A stretch of 64,000 bases of DNA from the NCBI GenBank assembly GCA_032871835.1, contig CM065300.1, forward strand, positions 69,017,192-69,081,191, read 5' to 3'. The DNA is from Dipteronia dyeriana (Eukaryota > Streptophyta > Magnoliopsida > Sapindales > Sapindaceae). This document shows, piece by piece, positions 45,420 to 57,239 of this stretch; the stretch's first letter is position 1; the number at the start of each line of letters is the position of its first letter. The notes below the pieces were generated by a model, which worked only from the letters and a program-made list of their open reading frames with translations, was not told where the DNA came from and searched no databases. The translations under genes were made by a program, and so were the position numbers.

Positions 45420-47817
45420 TGTTAGGATTAATAATGTATTTGACAATCTTTTTATATTAATAAAGTGATTTCTAGTTTAACAAATCTTACAGCATTTATA
45501 GTTTAATTATTATAATTGTCAAAAGTAAATAGTCATAAGGTCAAAAGACTATGAGAAAAGAAGAATTGTTCATACATCTAGATATGTATGAGGTAGACAC
45601 AATTCTTTAGTTAGTCTTCAATAATACTCACAACTTAAGATAAAGGTTAAGCGTCTTTATCTTGTTAAAGTTGTAGATTCTTTTGCTATCATTTGAGTGG
45701 GATCAAATGTGTTATGATGAGTTTAAAATCATCAAAGTGTGGTTTCTTTGGGCAAAAGAATCTAATGCACTAGGTGCATTGAATCAGATCACAATGAAAT
45801 ACTTTATCTAGAACCATCAATAGATAAAAGTTTTTCATTTGAAGATAACCGGAGAGTCTATCTCAATCATGAGATAAATAATGGACTTATGGTTGCAAGT
45901 GTTATCATTTAAGCTATTAATGAGTATGATTATATCATAGTCTATCCTCGATAGTTTAGTGGTATTTATTTGTTAATCGACAGAGGACTTCATTTATAGA
46001 TATGGACATCGTGGCTCCATTTATTAAATGAGTGTAGAATATCATCATATGGATGTTTTGAGGTATTGTATATTAAATCTTAACGTTAAGTTTTCAATAG
46101 TGCCTATTAAACATGGCTTATGGACAAGTCAAAATATCCAAGTTCAAAATGTGGTCATATGAGTAAATATGGTAACTTGGAGAGCTATAGGTGGTCTATG
46201 AGCTCTTGAAGATTGCTGGTATTCTTCACGAGTATACACTTTCTCTAATAAGGTTTTCTAAGGTATAAATGAGTAACATCAACTTATTCTATCTTTATTT
46301 AAGAGTTCAATTTTAGTTCTTTAGTGGAATGAACTAAAATTAAATAGATCGGACCTAAGTGAATCATTTGTTGATTGTGATTGGGTTGTATCTATTAGAG
46401 CTTAATTTAGACAGCCCGCCAAGATCCTCAATCCACACGAACTTGCATTGATCACTTGATATATTCTACCGGACCAATTTAATGGTCCATCCAGAATTGT
46501 ATTAAGGCATGTGAACTTGTTTCATTTTGTAAGAATGGGTCTAGTTCACATGTGGACTTTTTATGAAGGTCAAATGGATTTATTAAATTAAGAAAATAAT
46601 ATATTGGCCCATATATATGGTTTGGGCTGCAAGCTATTTAGAATCGCTTAATTATATTATATTATTTTATTATTTAATTTAATGGAAATTAATTTATTTG
46701 GTGATTAATTAATTATTTAATTAAAAGTCAAAATCTTTTTCCTAGTAGTAGATGATCTCCTAAAATTATGCTATTGTTGGTAGTATAATTAATATTAAAG
46801 ACTATATTTGATAAGTAGATAAATAAAAGGAATTATTTATCTAATCAAATTAGGAAGTCTTTAATATGGTTACAAATACACTATTGAGTTGGATTAGGAG
46901 TCTTGGTGGATGATAGAATTCCTTTTAGAAAAGGATTCGTAACCACCAAGTAAATCCACCTAAGGAAATGATTCTTAACAACCAAGTAAATCCTTTTTAG
47001 GAAAGGATTTGTGATCCAAATATATATTCTTGTGAATTTTGGTCAGCTCATAAATATATATAAGAGGATAGAATTCCTTTTAGAAAAGGATTCTTAACTA
47101 CCAAATAAATCCACCTAAAGAAAGGATTCTTGCCAACCAAGTAAATCATTCTTAGGAAAGGATTTGTGATCATATATATATACTCTTGTGAATTTGGTTA
47201 ACCCAATGATTTTTAGAGCGAAAATTTCATCCAACATAAGTGTTTTTTAAGAGAGAATTTTTCTTGGCAAGAGAGAATTTTGAGAGAGAAAAATTTAGTA
47301 TTTTACTCTAGACAAAATTCAATCAACTTTAAGATATAGGGTGTAGAATTCGGCCAAGGGGAAACGAGAAAAAAAGAACGTTTTTGTTTTTTATAGTATC
47401 TTTTACATCAAAAGGGATTTGTGTACAAAATCAAATCGGGTTCACGCGAGTTGATATCAAGTAGATTGATAATTCACAAGTGACCGGACGTTCTTGGATT
47501 TTTCTCTTGGACGATATTTGTAACTAACAAAGAAAAGATTTTGTTTGTCTTCATCCTCAGGTATACAATTTAAACAAAGGGAGCCCACACTTCTAGGTGA
47601 TTCACGTTCGTGATTGGATTGGAAGATCTTACGGAATGAATTCGGCGTTTGTTCAATAGTCACGAGAAAAAGGTACGACACTTTTTATATACATCAATTA
47701 ATCTAGGGTTAAGGTTCTTGTTATTTAAAAGGGAAATTTTTTTATTTATACGCAAACCCTAATTTTATTTATTAAATTTTCTCAAGCTTCTATTGCACGG
47801 GTTTTATTTTCCCTACA
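45420..47817 (+). repeat. Cop-A 3' LTR
   Basis: 2398 bp, TGTTAGGATTA..TTTTCCCTACA. About 20 bp just after the start (the TGCTCGATAGCAAGAG stretch) has been deleted, so the LTR tip is damaged. Body and end are typical of the family. Confidence 0.92.
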
Positions 47818-48010
47818 GTGCAAGGTGAAGGGAGTGAGCGGGATGCCTCTGTAGGGGTAATAGAAGAGGGTTTTCTAGAGACAGATCCGCTTATGAGAGG
47901 TCCACCCAAGAGATGTTTGATCGGCATGGGTCCGGTCGGAAGAGATCCAGCAGGGATTGACATTATAAATAGATGTCTGGCAAAGGGAGATCTGGCGGAG
48001 AGGCTCCCAG
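47818..48010 (+). other. Short GC-richer unassigned segment with orphan frame
   Basis: This stretch is richer in G than its surroundings and is open in one frame over 47818-48021 (67 residues, rich in Gly, Arg and Pro: ..EGSERDASVGVIEEGFLETDPLMRGPPKRCLIGMGPVGRDPAG..). No ATG at its beginning and no family recognised. It contains TATAAATA at about 47965. It lies between a Cop-A LTR and a Cop-B-like LTR piece and may be part of an LTR I cannot assign. Confidence 0.3.
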
Positions 48011-48240
48011 TGAAAGAGTAACAGTGGTCATGGTTAAATAATTGGATTGTCCAATTGATTATGTTACGAAAGTGTCACGTATTTATTCGGAAATTAATTG
48101 AATAATGAGATTAATTATTAATGAATAATGATGATTATATAAATTAAATAATAAGATTATTTAATTATGTTATTAATCGCTAACTGGACAGTGTTAGTTG
48201 ATATTTGACTTTAAATAGAATAAGATAATATGATTATGTT
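48011..48240 (+). repeat. Cop-B-like LTR fragment
   Basis: Matches 33115-33330 with shared words 'ttaaataattggat', 'tgttac.aaagtg.cac', 'tatttattc.gg' and 'aataatgagatta'. AT-rich, no gene. Both ends are truncated. Confidence 0.7.
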
Positions 48241-48592
48241 AATAGCTAAATCTGGCAAGCACAAAGGGAAATTTGACACCCAATTAGCTCCTTATAAAAT
48301 GTATCTCCACACAACGGATCGGTACCAAACACAATGGTTTATCTCAAAGTGCTAGGCATTGCACAACTTCGGTACCTCGACATCATCGATGTAGCAAGAT
48401 AAAGCTCCCACACTCTCGCGAACCAACTGGTACCTAAGTACCCTGGTGTTGCCTTATTAACCCGTCAAAGTACTTATCTTGCCTTTCCATTATGAGGGAA
48501 GATGCCCGTAAAGCTTCTAGGAGATCGCAAAGCTCTAGCAAGATCAACCAAACACCTCGCTACCAGTATGGTACCTCAAGGTTGTTGGGATT
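48241..48592 (+). repeat. Gypsy 5' LTR, first piece (tentative)
   Basis: Rich in GGTACC words ('cggtaccaaac', 'cggtacctcgac', 'tggtacctaagtacc', 'tggtacctcaagg'), the same style as 54397-54560, which supports a common LTR split by the Cop-A insertion at 48593. Start is uncertain. No ORF. Confidence 0.5.
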
Positions 48593-49937
48593 ATGCTCAA
48601 TAGCAAGAGTGTAATAATGTATTTGATAATATTTTCATATTAAAAAAAATGATTTCTAGTTTAACAAATCTTATAGATTTTATAGTTTAATTATTATAAT
48701 TATCAAAATTAAATAATGATACGGTCAAAAGACTATGAGAAAAGAAGAATTGTTCGTATATCTGGATATGTATGAGGTAGACACAATTCTTTAGTTAGTC
48801 TTGAACTTTATTCACAACTTAAGATAAGGGTTGGGTGCATTTACCATGCTAAAGTTGTAGATTCTCTTGCTAGCATTTGAGTGGGATCAATTGTGTTATG
48901 ATGAGTCTAAATTATCAAAGTGAGGTGTCTTTGGGAAAAAGAATCTGGTGCACTAGGATCACAGTGAAATACTTTATCTTAAACCGTCAATGAATAAAAC
49001 TTTCCACTTAAAGACAATCGTAGAGTCTATCAAAATCCTAAGATAAATGATGGACTTATGGTTACAAGTGTTATCATTTAGGCTATCGATGAGTATGACT
49101 ATATAACATAGTTTATCCTCGATAGTTTGGTGGTATTCACTTGTTAATCGATAGAGGAATTCATTTACAGATATGAACATCATGGTTCCATTTATTAAAT
49201 GGGAGTGGAATATCATCATATGGATGCTTTGAGGTATTGGATATTAAATCTTAACCTTAAGTTTTCAATAGTGTCTAATGAAATATGGCTTATGTACAAG
49301 TCAAAATATTCAACTTCAAAATGTGGTCATATGAGTAAATATGGTAACTAGGAGAGCTAGAGGTGGTCTATGAACTCTTGGCAATTACTGGTATTCTTCA
49401 CGAGGATACACTATCTCCATTAAGATTTTCTAGGATACAAATGAGGAACATTAACTTATTTTATCTTAATTTAAGAGTTCAATTTTAATTCTTTAGTAGA
49501 ATGAATTAATAGATCGGACCTAAGTGAATCATTTGTTGATTATGATTAGGTTATGTTTATTGGAGCTTAAACTTAGATAACCCGCCATGATCCCCAATCC
49601 ATACGAACTTGCATGGATCGCTTGATTTATTCTACTGGACAAATTTACGGGTCCATCTATAATTGTATTGAGGCATGTGGATTTGTTTCTTTTAGTAAGA
49701 AAGGATCTAGTTCACATGTGGACAATTTATTGAGGTCCAATGGATTTAATAAAATAGGAAAAAATAATATATATGCCCATGTATGGACTTGGGCAGCAAG
49801 GCTAAATATAATAGCCTATTATAATTTTTTATTTTGTTATTTAATTAAATGGTAATTAATTAATTTGATAAATAATTAATTATTTACTTGAAAGTCAAAA
49901 TCTTTTTCCTAATAGAAGAAGGTTTCCTAGTGTCATA

Positions 49938-50160
49938 TAGTGGTGTAAAAATGGGCCGGCCGGCCCAGGAAGTTCACGGGCCGTTCTGGGAACGGCCCAT
50001 GAAGGAAGAGGGCCATGCCGCGGCCTAGCTTGGGACGGGCCCGTGCCGGGCCGCTGGGAGGAGGCCTGGCAGGCCGGCCCGCCTGGCACCCCAATCCGGC
50101 GTGCCAGACCTGTCGGACCGGCCCAGCGGACCGATCAGCCGGTCTGTTCGGCCCAATTTT
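49938..50160 (+). repeat. hAT left inverted repeat and GC-rich subterminal region
   Basis: The inverted repeat occupies 49938-49954. Next come many copies of GGCC-containing words (GGCCGGCC, GGGCCGTTC/GAACGGCCC, CCTGGCAGGCCGG) in both orientations up to about 50155. Such clustered subterminal motifs are binding sites for hAT transposases in known systems (Ac, Tag1). Here that role is inferred. GC content is far above that of the flanks. Confidence 0.85.
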
Positions 50161-50467
50161 ATTTTTATTTTTTCAAAAAACCTCCTACGGCTGGAATTGA
50201 TTTCTAGCCGTTGGAGGAAATAAAAATTACCAAAACCCCCCCTACAATCTTTTAAATTACATTTTGACTCACAAATCAAATTTTTTTATAAATACTTCCA
50301 TCCATTTCATTTTCCATTAACTCTCTCTATCATTCTTTCAATCTCTCATTCTCTCAAATCTCAATCTCTAATATATTCTCCAATTCTCTAAACTTTTTCA
50401 TTCATTTTGTTTATTACTCTCTCTACAAAATTCTCTACGTTTTCCACCAACACACCAAATTTTAAAG

Positions 50468-50790
50468 GTACAACTTTGTTATTACTTTTGGTCTAACATA
50501 TTCTCATAGTAAATTTATATGTTTATGTTTAGATTTGAGTTACTTAATGAAAACATTATCTATTTAGTTAGTTAGTTTATCAATTTTTGGGCTTTAATGT
50601 TAATATTATTTGTTTAGTTTATTAAGATTTTTAAGTTTAGTAGTAATTTTAATTTGTTTTTTAAGTAAATAAATTATTATAAGTGTCGTATTAGTTATAG
50701 TAATTATTGTTAGTAAATTAAGATTACTGTTAGTAAATACTGATTTTTAATTTGACTATTAACTACTATAGTGCTCATATTTTTATTCAG
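50468..50790 (+). other. Probable 5' UTR intron of the hAT transposase gene
   Basis: The donor AAAG|GTACAA at 50467/50468 and the acceptor TTTTATTCAG at 50781-50790 bracket a T-rich stretch that stops three bases before the ATG (50794). The upstream part (50280-50467) is a CT-rich leader with 'ataaatac' at about 50288 as a possible TATA region. Many plant hAT genes have such a leader intron, but splicing is inferred. Confidence 0.5.
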
Positions 50791-50793
50791 ATA

Positions 50794-52871
50794 ATGGATC
50801 CTAACTAGCAGCCTTATTTTCCGGACGGTTTGAATATGTTCAACGATGAATTTGATATTTCAGAACCGACCCATACTCAAGCAGGACCTTCTGGTTCCGG
50901 CGTTACACCAACATCACGTCCCAGAAAATTAACATCAGATGTGTGGCAATGTTTCAACATAGTCCAAATGACACTCCCAAACTGGGCGTCTGGCCTCAGA
51001 GCTAAATGTAAGTTTTGCCATAAGAATTATGCTACAAGTACGGGGGGAACCGGACATTTGAGATGGCATATGCACAAATGTATGCCTGCACATGGACAGG
51101 TAGATACTACAACCCAGACACAGCTTCAACGGCAAACAGACTGGTTCGTTACGTCGTGGCATTTCGACGCCATGCACGCTAGAGAGTGCTTGGCACGATA
51201 CATTGCACAAACTTATCAACCGATCAGTATTGGTGAGAGTCCATTTTATAAAAAATTAATCACATCTGCATATAACCCCCAATATGAACCTGTTTCTAGA
51301 ACAACCACTAGAAATGATTTGATACGATTGTTTGAAACCGAAAGGGATGACTTAGTTGCTGAAATACAGCATTTAAGTGTCTCTGTTGCATTAACTTCTG
51401 ATATTTGGAATGCATGTTCCAAACAGGACTATTTATGTGTCACGGGACACTATTTAGATTCTGATTGGAGGATAACAAAAAGAATTTTTGGTTTTCGTCC
51501 TATGGATTTTGCACATACTGCAGAAAACATTTTTAATGTCATAATGGAAGTTTTAGAAACTTATGAAATCACGCATCACATTCTTTCAATCACATTTGAT
51601 AATGCATCTGCAAATACTAGCTCTATTGCAATGTTTGTTACAAGAAATATCCCGCAAGATGGAGGTTATTTCTTCCATCAACGGTGTGCATGCAATATTA
51701 TAAATTTAGTTGTACATGCTGGTTTAAAGTAGGTAAGCGACCAAATAGATCGCATCAGAGATGCCATTTCTTGGATTTGCAGTTCTAATCCTAGATTCAG
51801 TGAATTCAAGAGACATTGTAAATTAAACGGTCTCAAACCCCGACGATTCCAAACTGATATGCTGGTAAGGTGGAACTCTACTTATTTAATGTTGCAAAAT
51901 TGTTTGGAATATGATACAACCATTACATGTTTTTATAACATGAAATTGACCGAAACAGGACAACTTAGTCCAAAATTACTTTCTACAGACGATTGGTATG
52001 TGGCAAAGATTTTTGTTCAATTTTTTTTAAAAAATTACAACGCCACTGTAACTCTTTCCGGGGTATATTACCCCACATCTTCCCAGGCAATCCTTCAGAT
52101 AGTGGAAATGTCTGAACTGTTAAACAGTTATAGAGAAGATGAACATCTAGGCGCTGCAGTTGTTGTCATGTAGACAAAGTTGAAAAAATATTGGGCTAAC
52201 ATTCCCCTACTTTATGCCTTAAGTGCTATAATAGATCCTAGGGTTAAATTATCTGGTTTAGAAGTTTTCTTGAGTTTATTGGTATTAATTTGTCAATAGA
52301 TTGTTCAGAACAAATTACTGTCATTCGAACCAAGTTGTTCGAGATTTTTCATATTTATGAGACCAGGTTTGGCAACATTGACATCCCCCAATCAACACGA
52401 CCGGAGACAGAGCCGAAGCAAACAAGTTGGAGCCTTTTGAAACGAAGAAAAAAAGACAAATCAGCAAGTTCTTCTTCAGGGCAAAGATCTAGCCCATCTT
52501 CTTGTACCGAACATATTAGGTACCTTGAAGCATAATTCGATGCTGTTGAAGACAAGGAAGAGTTTGATTTGTTGTTATGGTGGAAGACCTATACGTACAG
52601 GTATCTAGTCCTGTCACACTTAGCACGTGACGTACTGGTTATTCCAGTGTCAACTGTGTCTTCAGAACAAGCTTTCAGCACCAGTGGACGCATAATTGAA
52701 CCAAGAAGAAGTTGTTTGTCTCCAGAGATGGTGGAGGTATTAACATGCCTTCGGGATTGGGAGCATGCTAAAAAAAGGTTACAAAATCTAACTGTAGATA
52801 AAGAATTTAATGTAAATTTCGACAATCTATATATTGATGACCCTTCAGGTAGTGGCCAGGGCCAGAACTAG
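50794..52871 (+). pseudogene. hAT transposase, inactivated
   Basis: The ATG at 50794 is followed by TAG at 50806. The frame is then open from 50809 (counted here from TTG 50830) to a stop at 51730. Counting from 50830, residues 36-84 form a BED zinc finger (Cys60, Cys63, His76, His80/82). Two catalytic-type Asp residues are at TSDIW (191) and TFDNASAN (257). The usual CxCH motif reads RCACN (288-291), with His replaced by Asn. After the stop, the same frame continues (51733-52173, stop 52171). A frameshift near 52270 moves reading to 52290-52535 (stop 52533), then 52569-52871 with the hATC dimerisation domain (PVSTVSSEQAFSTSGRII). In total four premature stops and one frameshift. A live enzyme would excise and reinsert the element in the nucleus. 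Confidence 0.95.
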
Positions 52872-53200
52872 GTTATACTTTTACATATGTATTTATTATT
52901 TACTTGTAAGTTGTAAAAAGGTTGCACTTTTTTTCCCTTACCAAGTTTTTATCCCAATGGGTTTTTCTTGGTAAGGTTTTTAATGAGGCAATAATGTAGA
53001 TATGTATTACTGAATTCCATAAGTGAAAAAAAAAATTAATTAAAAAATTGTTCGTTCTCTTTATTCATTTCAAATCCTAATAATTGTTCGTTCTCTTCAT
53101 TCATTTTAAATTCTAAACCCTTAACCATAAACTATAAATCCTAAACCCTATACCCTAAATCCAAAAAAATGTAATTTGGAAAAAAAATTAGACCAAAAAA
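52872..53200 (+). other. hAT 3' flank of the transposase gene
   Basis: No ORF. Contains a local duplication 'ttgttcgttctct.tattcattt.aaat.cta' (53048-53080 and 53084-53117) and a run of degenerate telomere-like words (AAACCCTTAACC, ATCCTAAACCC, TACCCTAAATCC; 53115-53162). Confidence 0.7.
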
Positions 53201-53459
53201 CTAACCCGTCGGACCAGGCCTGTTAGGCCTGGCCCTCCTGGCCCTCCAGAGGGGCCCGGCGGGCCGGCCTGGCACGGCACGCAGGCACGGCCCGCCTGAG
53301 GCAGGCCGGCGTGCCGTGCAGGGTGTGATTCTCTGGAAAAAGGCCAGGCCGGGCCGACCGGCGACACTGTCGTGTGCCAGGCCCAGCCAGGCCTGTTTCC
53401 AGAAATGGACTGGCCTGGCCGTCCCTAATGGGCCGGGCCAGTCCATTTTTACACCACTA
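53201..53459 (+). repeat. hAT right GC-rich subterminal region and inverted repeat
   Basis: GGCC/GGCCTGGC-type words fill 53205-53445, mirrored relative to the left end. The inverted repeat is 53443-53459 (CCATTTTTACACCACTA), perfectly complementary to 49938-49954 over 17 bases. Confidence 0.88.
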
Positions 53460-54396
53460 GTGTCATACTATTGTTGGTAGAATGATAAATATCAAATACT
53501 ATATTTGATAAGTAGATAAATAAAAGAAATGTATTTATCTCGTCAAATTATGAAGTATTTGATTTCTATTAAAACTCTAATTGACAATTGATCAAATTAG
53601 GAAGTTTTGATATAATCACAATTTGATGTATATTCAATAATTGGTTATTGAATAACTACACTATTGAGTTAGATTAGGAGTCTTGGTGTGGAAAAGAAAT
53701 CTTCTTTGAGTAAGGATTCTTGGTCACCAAGTAAATCCTCCTAGTAAGAGGATTTTTGCCCACCAAGTAAATCCTTTTTAGTAGAGGATTTGGTCTCCTA
53801 TATATATGGCATGTAATTTTCGGCCAAGCCCTAGTTTTTCTAAGTGAAATTTCAAACAACATAGAATTTTGAGAGAAAAAAAATTAGTTTTTTCTCTAGA
53901 AAAAATTCGGCCAACTCATAGATATAGTGTTTAGAATTCATGCAAGCAAAAGAGAAAAGGGGAACGTTTTTATTTTCGATAGTGCGCTAGTATCCTTTAC
54001 ATGAACAGGGTTTTTTGTACAAAAATCGAATCGGCTTTATGTGAGTTTCAATCAAATAAAATGATAATTCACAAGTGACCAAACATTCTTGGGTTTTCTC
54101 TTGGAGGACTATTGCGACTAACAAAATAAAAAGACTTTGTTTGTTTCCATCCTCAAGTATACAATTAAAAAAAAATGAGCCCACACTCCTAGGTTATTCA
54201 TGTTCATGATTGGATTAGTAGATCTTACGGATTCAATTTGGTGCAACATCAATTGTCTCGAGAAAAAGGTACGATACTTTTAATATACGTTAATTAATCA
54301 AGGGTTAAGGTTCTTTCTTTTAAAGGGAAACTTTTAAAATATAATCAAACACCTTTTTTCACTTCCACCGCTTTTGGTTCGATTTTTCCCATTACA

Positions 54397-55137
54397 GGTA
54401 CCTCACCGGAGAAGCCAATCAAGTCCCACATCACCAAAATGATGCCCCACGGTACCCTGCTAGCAGGCTAGTACCTCGGGGTACCTCGCCACTGTCGTCA
54501 GTCAAGCACCACCTCACCAAAATAGTACATCAGGATACCACACCAACGTACTTATACTCTAAGATACTCTACTACATCATGGGGGTCGATGCTTTGAAGT
54601 ACCATGCTGATAACAGAGGAAGTCGAATTATTCTCCATGGTTTAAGCAAACTCCATGCATGCACAGATGTAGTGACAGAATCAAGAAAGGAAACAAACAC
54701 GTTTCCCGCAAAGATATCCTCTGGCAGCCGATTCTCTAGGGTCAATCGTATTTAATAGAAAATCCAACCAATTGGGGGAAAAAATCAATCCAGTGATCTT
54801 CAATTTATACGTCAAGGAAAAACCCTAGTAGTTTCGATAATAGATATAGAAAAGAGAAGAAAAAAAGTGGAGGGACAGAAAATGAGACAGTTATCCCTTG
54901 ATTTTACAATCTAGACAAGCCTAGCCATCGTTGTTGAGAGTTGTGTCCACTTATCGACAGATACGAGTTCGCTACCTTCAGATTAGTCAAGCAAGAGAGG
55001 CAGAGATTGATAGTTTCACTCAATTATATTGTTACCATTTTGTTGTATTTCATTGATTCATTTGATCAAGAATATCATCTAATACACCATCCATTATTTC
55101 ATTAGTCTCACCCATTTTTACACTTGAAATCGATACC
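54397..55137 (+). repeat. Gypsy 5' LTR, middle piece
   Basis: Begins GGTACCTCACCGG after the Cop-A LTR. Contains further GGTACC words and ends in a T-rich stretch ('attgttaccattttgttgtatttcattgattc', about 55028-55060), the usual look of a plant LTR near its R/U5. ATACC (55133-55137) is the duplicated target of the next solo LTR. No gene. Confidence 0.65.
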
Positions 55138-57239
55138 TGAAACAAGTATTATGGTGTGTTTAATATTAATCTAGAGGGGGGTGAATAGATTTTAATCAAA
55201 TTTTACCCAATTTTCTTTAATGGTCAATTAGACGAAAATACCCTAACTAGTCACAATAATATCACAAGTGTAATAAGTGGGAAAATAATAAAGACACTTG
55301 AGATATACGTGGAAACCCTCCAAATGGGAAAAACCATGGGCTGTTAAGAGCGCCACACTCGAACAACGAATCCACTAATGAAAGAGGCGTTACAACCTAC
55401 TCCCGGTATATAACCCACTACCACTACCTAATCCCGGTATTAAGTGGACCTAGTCCAATTTGCTTACACTTGAAGCAACCTACTCCCGGATGCAACGCAA
55501 GGCTTACTTCTCTTCAATGAAGAGATAAGCACCCTATGTGAATATATGATGATATTCAAACAACAAACAAGGCTAGGATACCTTATATGCTTATCTAGGA
55601 TTATGAGATGACAATAAATACAATTCTAGATATCAAGAGCTAAATGACATGTGATAAAGCTTAGCTAAACATAGAACAAGCAATCCTATGAAGCTATCAT
55701 AAAAGCCAAATCAACACATGTTGTCATTAAGCATGGCAAGGACTATAATGCAATCACTAAATGAAATTAATGAGTCCTAATAAACAATATCTAAATGCAA
55801 TGCATAGAGACTTAGCAAGAAGGGCAAAAATGTCCTAAATTCAAGCTATCAACAAACAAACTCAATCATGCAAAGGAACTCGTAAATAGATGCAATGAAT
55901 GAAGTCCTAGCATTTAATCAACTAATAAATGCAATAAAAACATCATCTTGGAAAACATGAACAAATGACAAAGATGAGATTTTTGTTCAACTTACCAAGT
56001 CAATCAAAGATGAAGATCCATGCCTAAAGATGCTCAATAATGCATGAAGGATGATGGGTTTTGAGTTTGGAGAGTTAAAGAATAACTCTTGGAGCTTCTC
56101 TCTCAAAGGAATTGGAGCTTCTCTCTCAAAGGAAATACATTCTCACTCAAAAAAATTGTTTGGAAGCTCTGAAAAACTAGTGAGGAAGAAGATGACATAT
56201 AAATATGAGCCCTAGAACAAAACTACATCGTTTTGAAAAATGCTCGAAATTTACTCAGTGCGCTGAGCTGGTTGACAAGCGCAACACCAGTGCACACCTA
56301 CTGTCCAAGGGTGCTGGTGAGGTCCGCTTATGGACTGGCGCAGCACGTCTGCACAACAGCCCGAGATTCGAGAGACCCAAAACTTCACCAATCGACATCA
56401 AAACCTTTCATATAATATACTGTTGGAAAGGTATGGAAGTCTAATTGCTACTCCAATATAAAAAATATGATTTGAATGTCTGTAGAAAGAGTTATGGTCA
56501 TTTGAGTGACCAAAGGTCAGAAACGAACAACAACAGAGTTGCCCTATTTTTGTGGTCACTTTGGAGATTTCAAAACCAGTCTAAACGGTCATGAAATATT
56601 ACGAATAATATACCGTTGGAAAGGTATGTGTGTCTAGTTTGTACATAAATTTCCAAAACTCATTTTGAAGCATTGTATAAAATGTTATGGTCACAAGACC
56701 ATGCAAAGGTCAGTTTTGAAAAGCAGTTAAATCTTTGAAATCTACTTTTTGAAACTAGACACCTTACTCCACACAACCAACCAAAGAGAAGAATAAGACA
56801 TTCTCAAATGGTCACTCAATGCGCTAATACAAGCACACCATCGTGCAAACACAAACAACACACAAAACTACACTATGAATACACATAGAAAACAATGAAG
56901 AACACATGCCTAACTAGTCAAATGCAAGTAAGTGTGTGTGTGAGCGACATATAATGCATGTCAATACAAATGAAAAGATGTGATCAATATAAACATGCAA
57001 GAAGAGTTATCAAAATATGAATGCACACTTATATAAACACACAACATATACGAATAAGAAATATGCATGAGTTATGAGTGTGTGCAACTATATCTCTTCA
57101 AAGCAAGTAAGCACAAGAAATATACCATTTGTGCTTTTTCTCTTGATGTCTTGTGAGTCAAAGCTACCCTTACATAAAACCCCAATATGTGGTTTGTTCA
57201 TGAAATAAGTCAATCAATAAATGAGGACTTTACAATACC
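55133..57239 (-). mobile_element. Solo Cop-D LTR with ATACC target duplication
   Basis: The LTR lies at 55138-57234 (2097 bp), TGAAAC..TTTACA on the plus strand, flanked by ATACC on both sides (55133-55137 and 57235-57239). It aligns with the 3' LTR of the Cop-D element (36627-38145) in the same orientation, including the 'ctagaggggggtgaata' end and the 'cttgtgagtcaaagctaccctta' start, but is longer. No internal Cop-D sequence is present. Confidence 0.92.

Larger units (their letters stand above)
42723..47817 (+). mobile_element. 5'-truncated plus-strand Cop-A element
   Basis: Homology to Cop-A begins abruptly at 'aatcaacggaacc' (42723), within the linker upstream of GAG_pre-integrase. It continues through integrase, RT, RNase H, polypurine tract (45408-45419) and a full 3' LTR (45420-47817). 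Everything 5' of this is absent. No target duplication is detectable because the left end is lost. Confidence 0.9.
49930..53467 (+). mobile_element. Full-length hAT transposon, inactive, with 8-bp duplication
   Basis: The element lies at 49938-53459 (3522 bp) with a perfect 17-bp terminal inverted repeat TAGTGGTGTAAAAATGG. It is flanked by GTGTCATA (49930-49937 and 53460-53467), the 8-bp duplication expected for hAT. GC-rich subterminal regions surround one transposase gene with a BED finger, catalytic residues and hATC domain. Several stops and a frameshift kill the gene. The ends look intact, so it could in principle still respond to a transposase from another copy. Confidence 0.96.
48593..54396 (+). 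mobile_element. Solo Cop-A LTR (plus strand) carrying a hAT transposon
   Basis: The LTR parts are 48593-49937 (TGTTGGGATTATGCTC..) and 53468-54396 (..TTTTCCCATTACA), about 2274 bp together. Flanks are AAGGT on the left and GGTAC on the right, so there is no target duplication. The word GGTACCTCA occurs on both sides (48580-48588 and 54397-54405), but not abutting the LTR on the left. No internal copia sequence is present. Confidence 0.88.

Noticed and set aside
50015..50279. GC-rich frames of 60-84 codons at the hAT left end (and 53201-53446 at the right end)
   Set aside because: Low-complexity translations (Pro/Gly/Ala/Arg) of subterminal repeat motifs, open on both strands.
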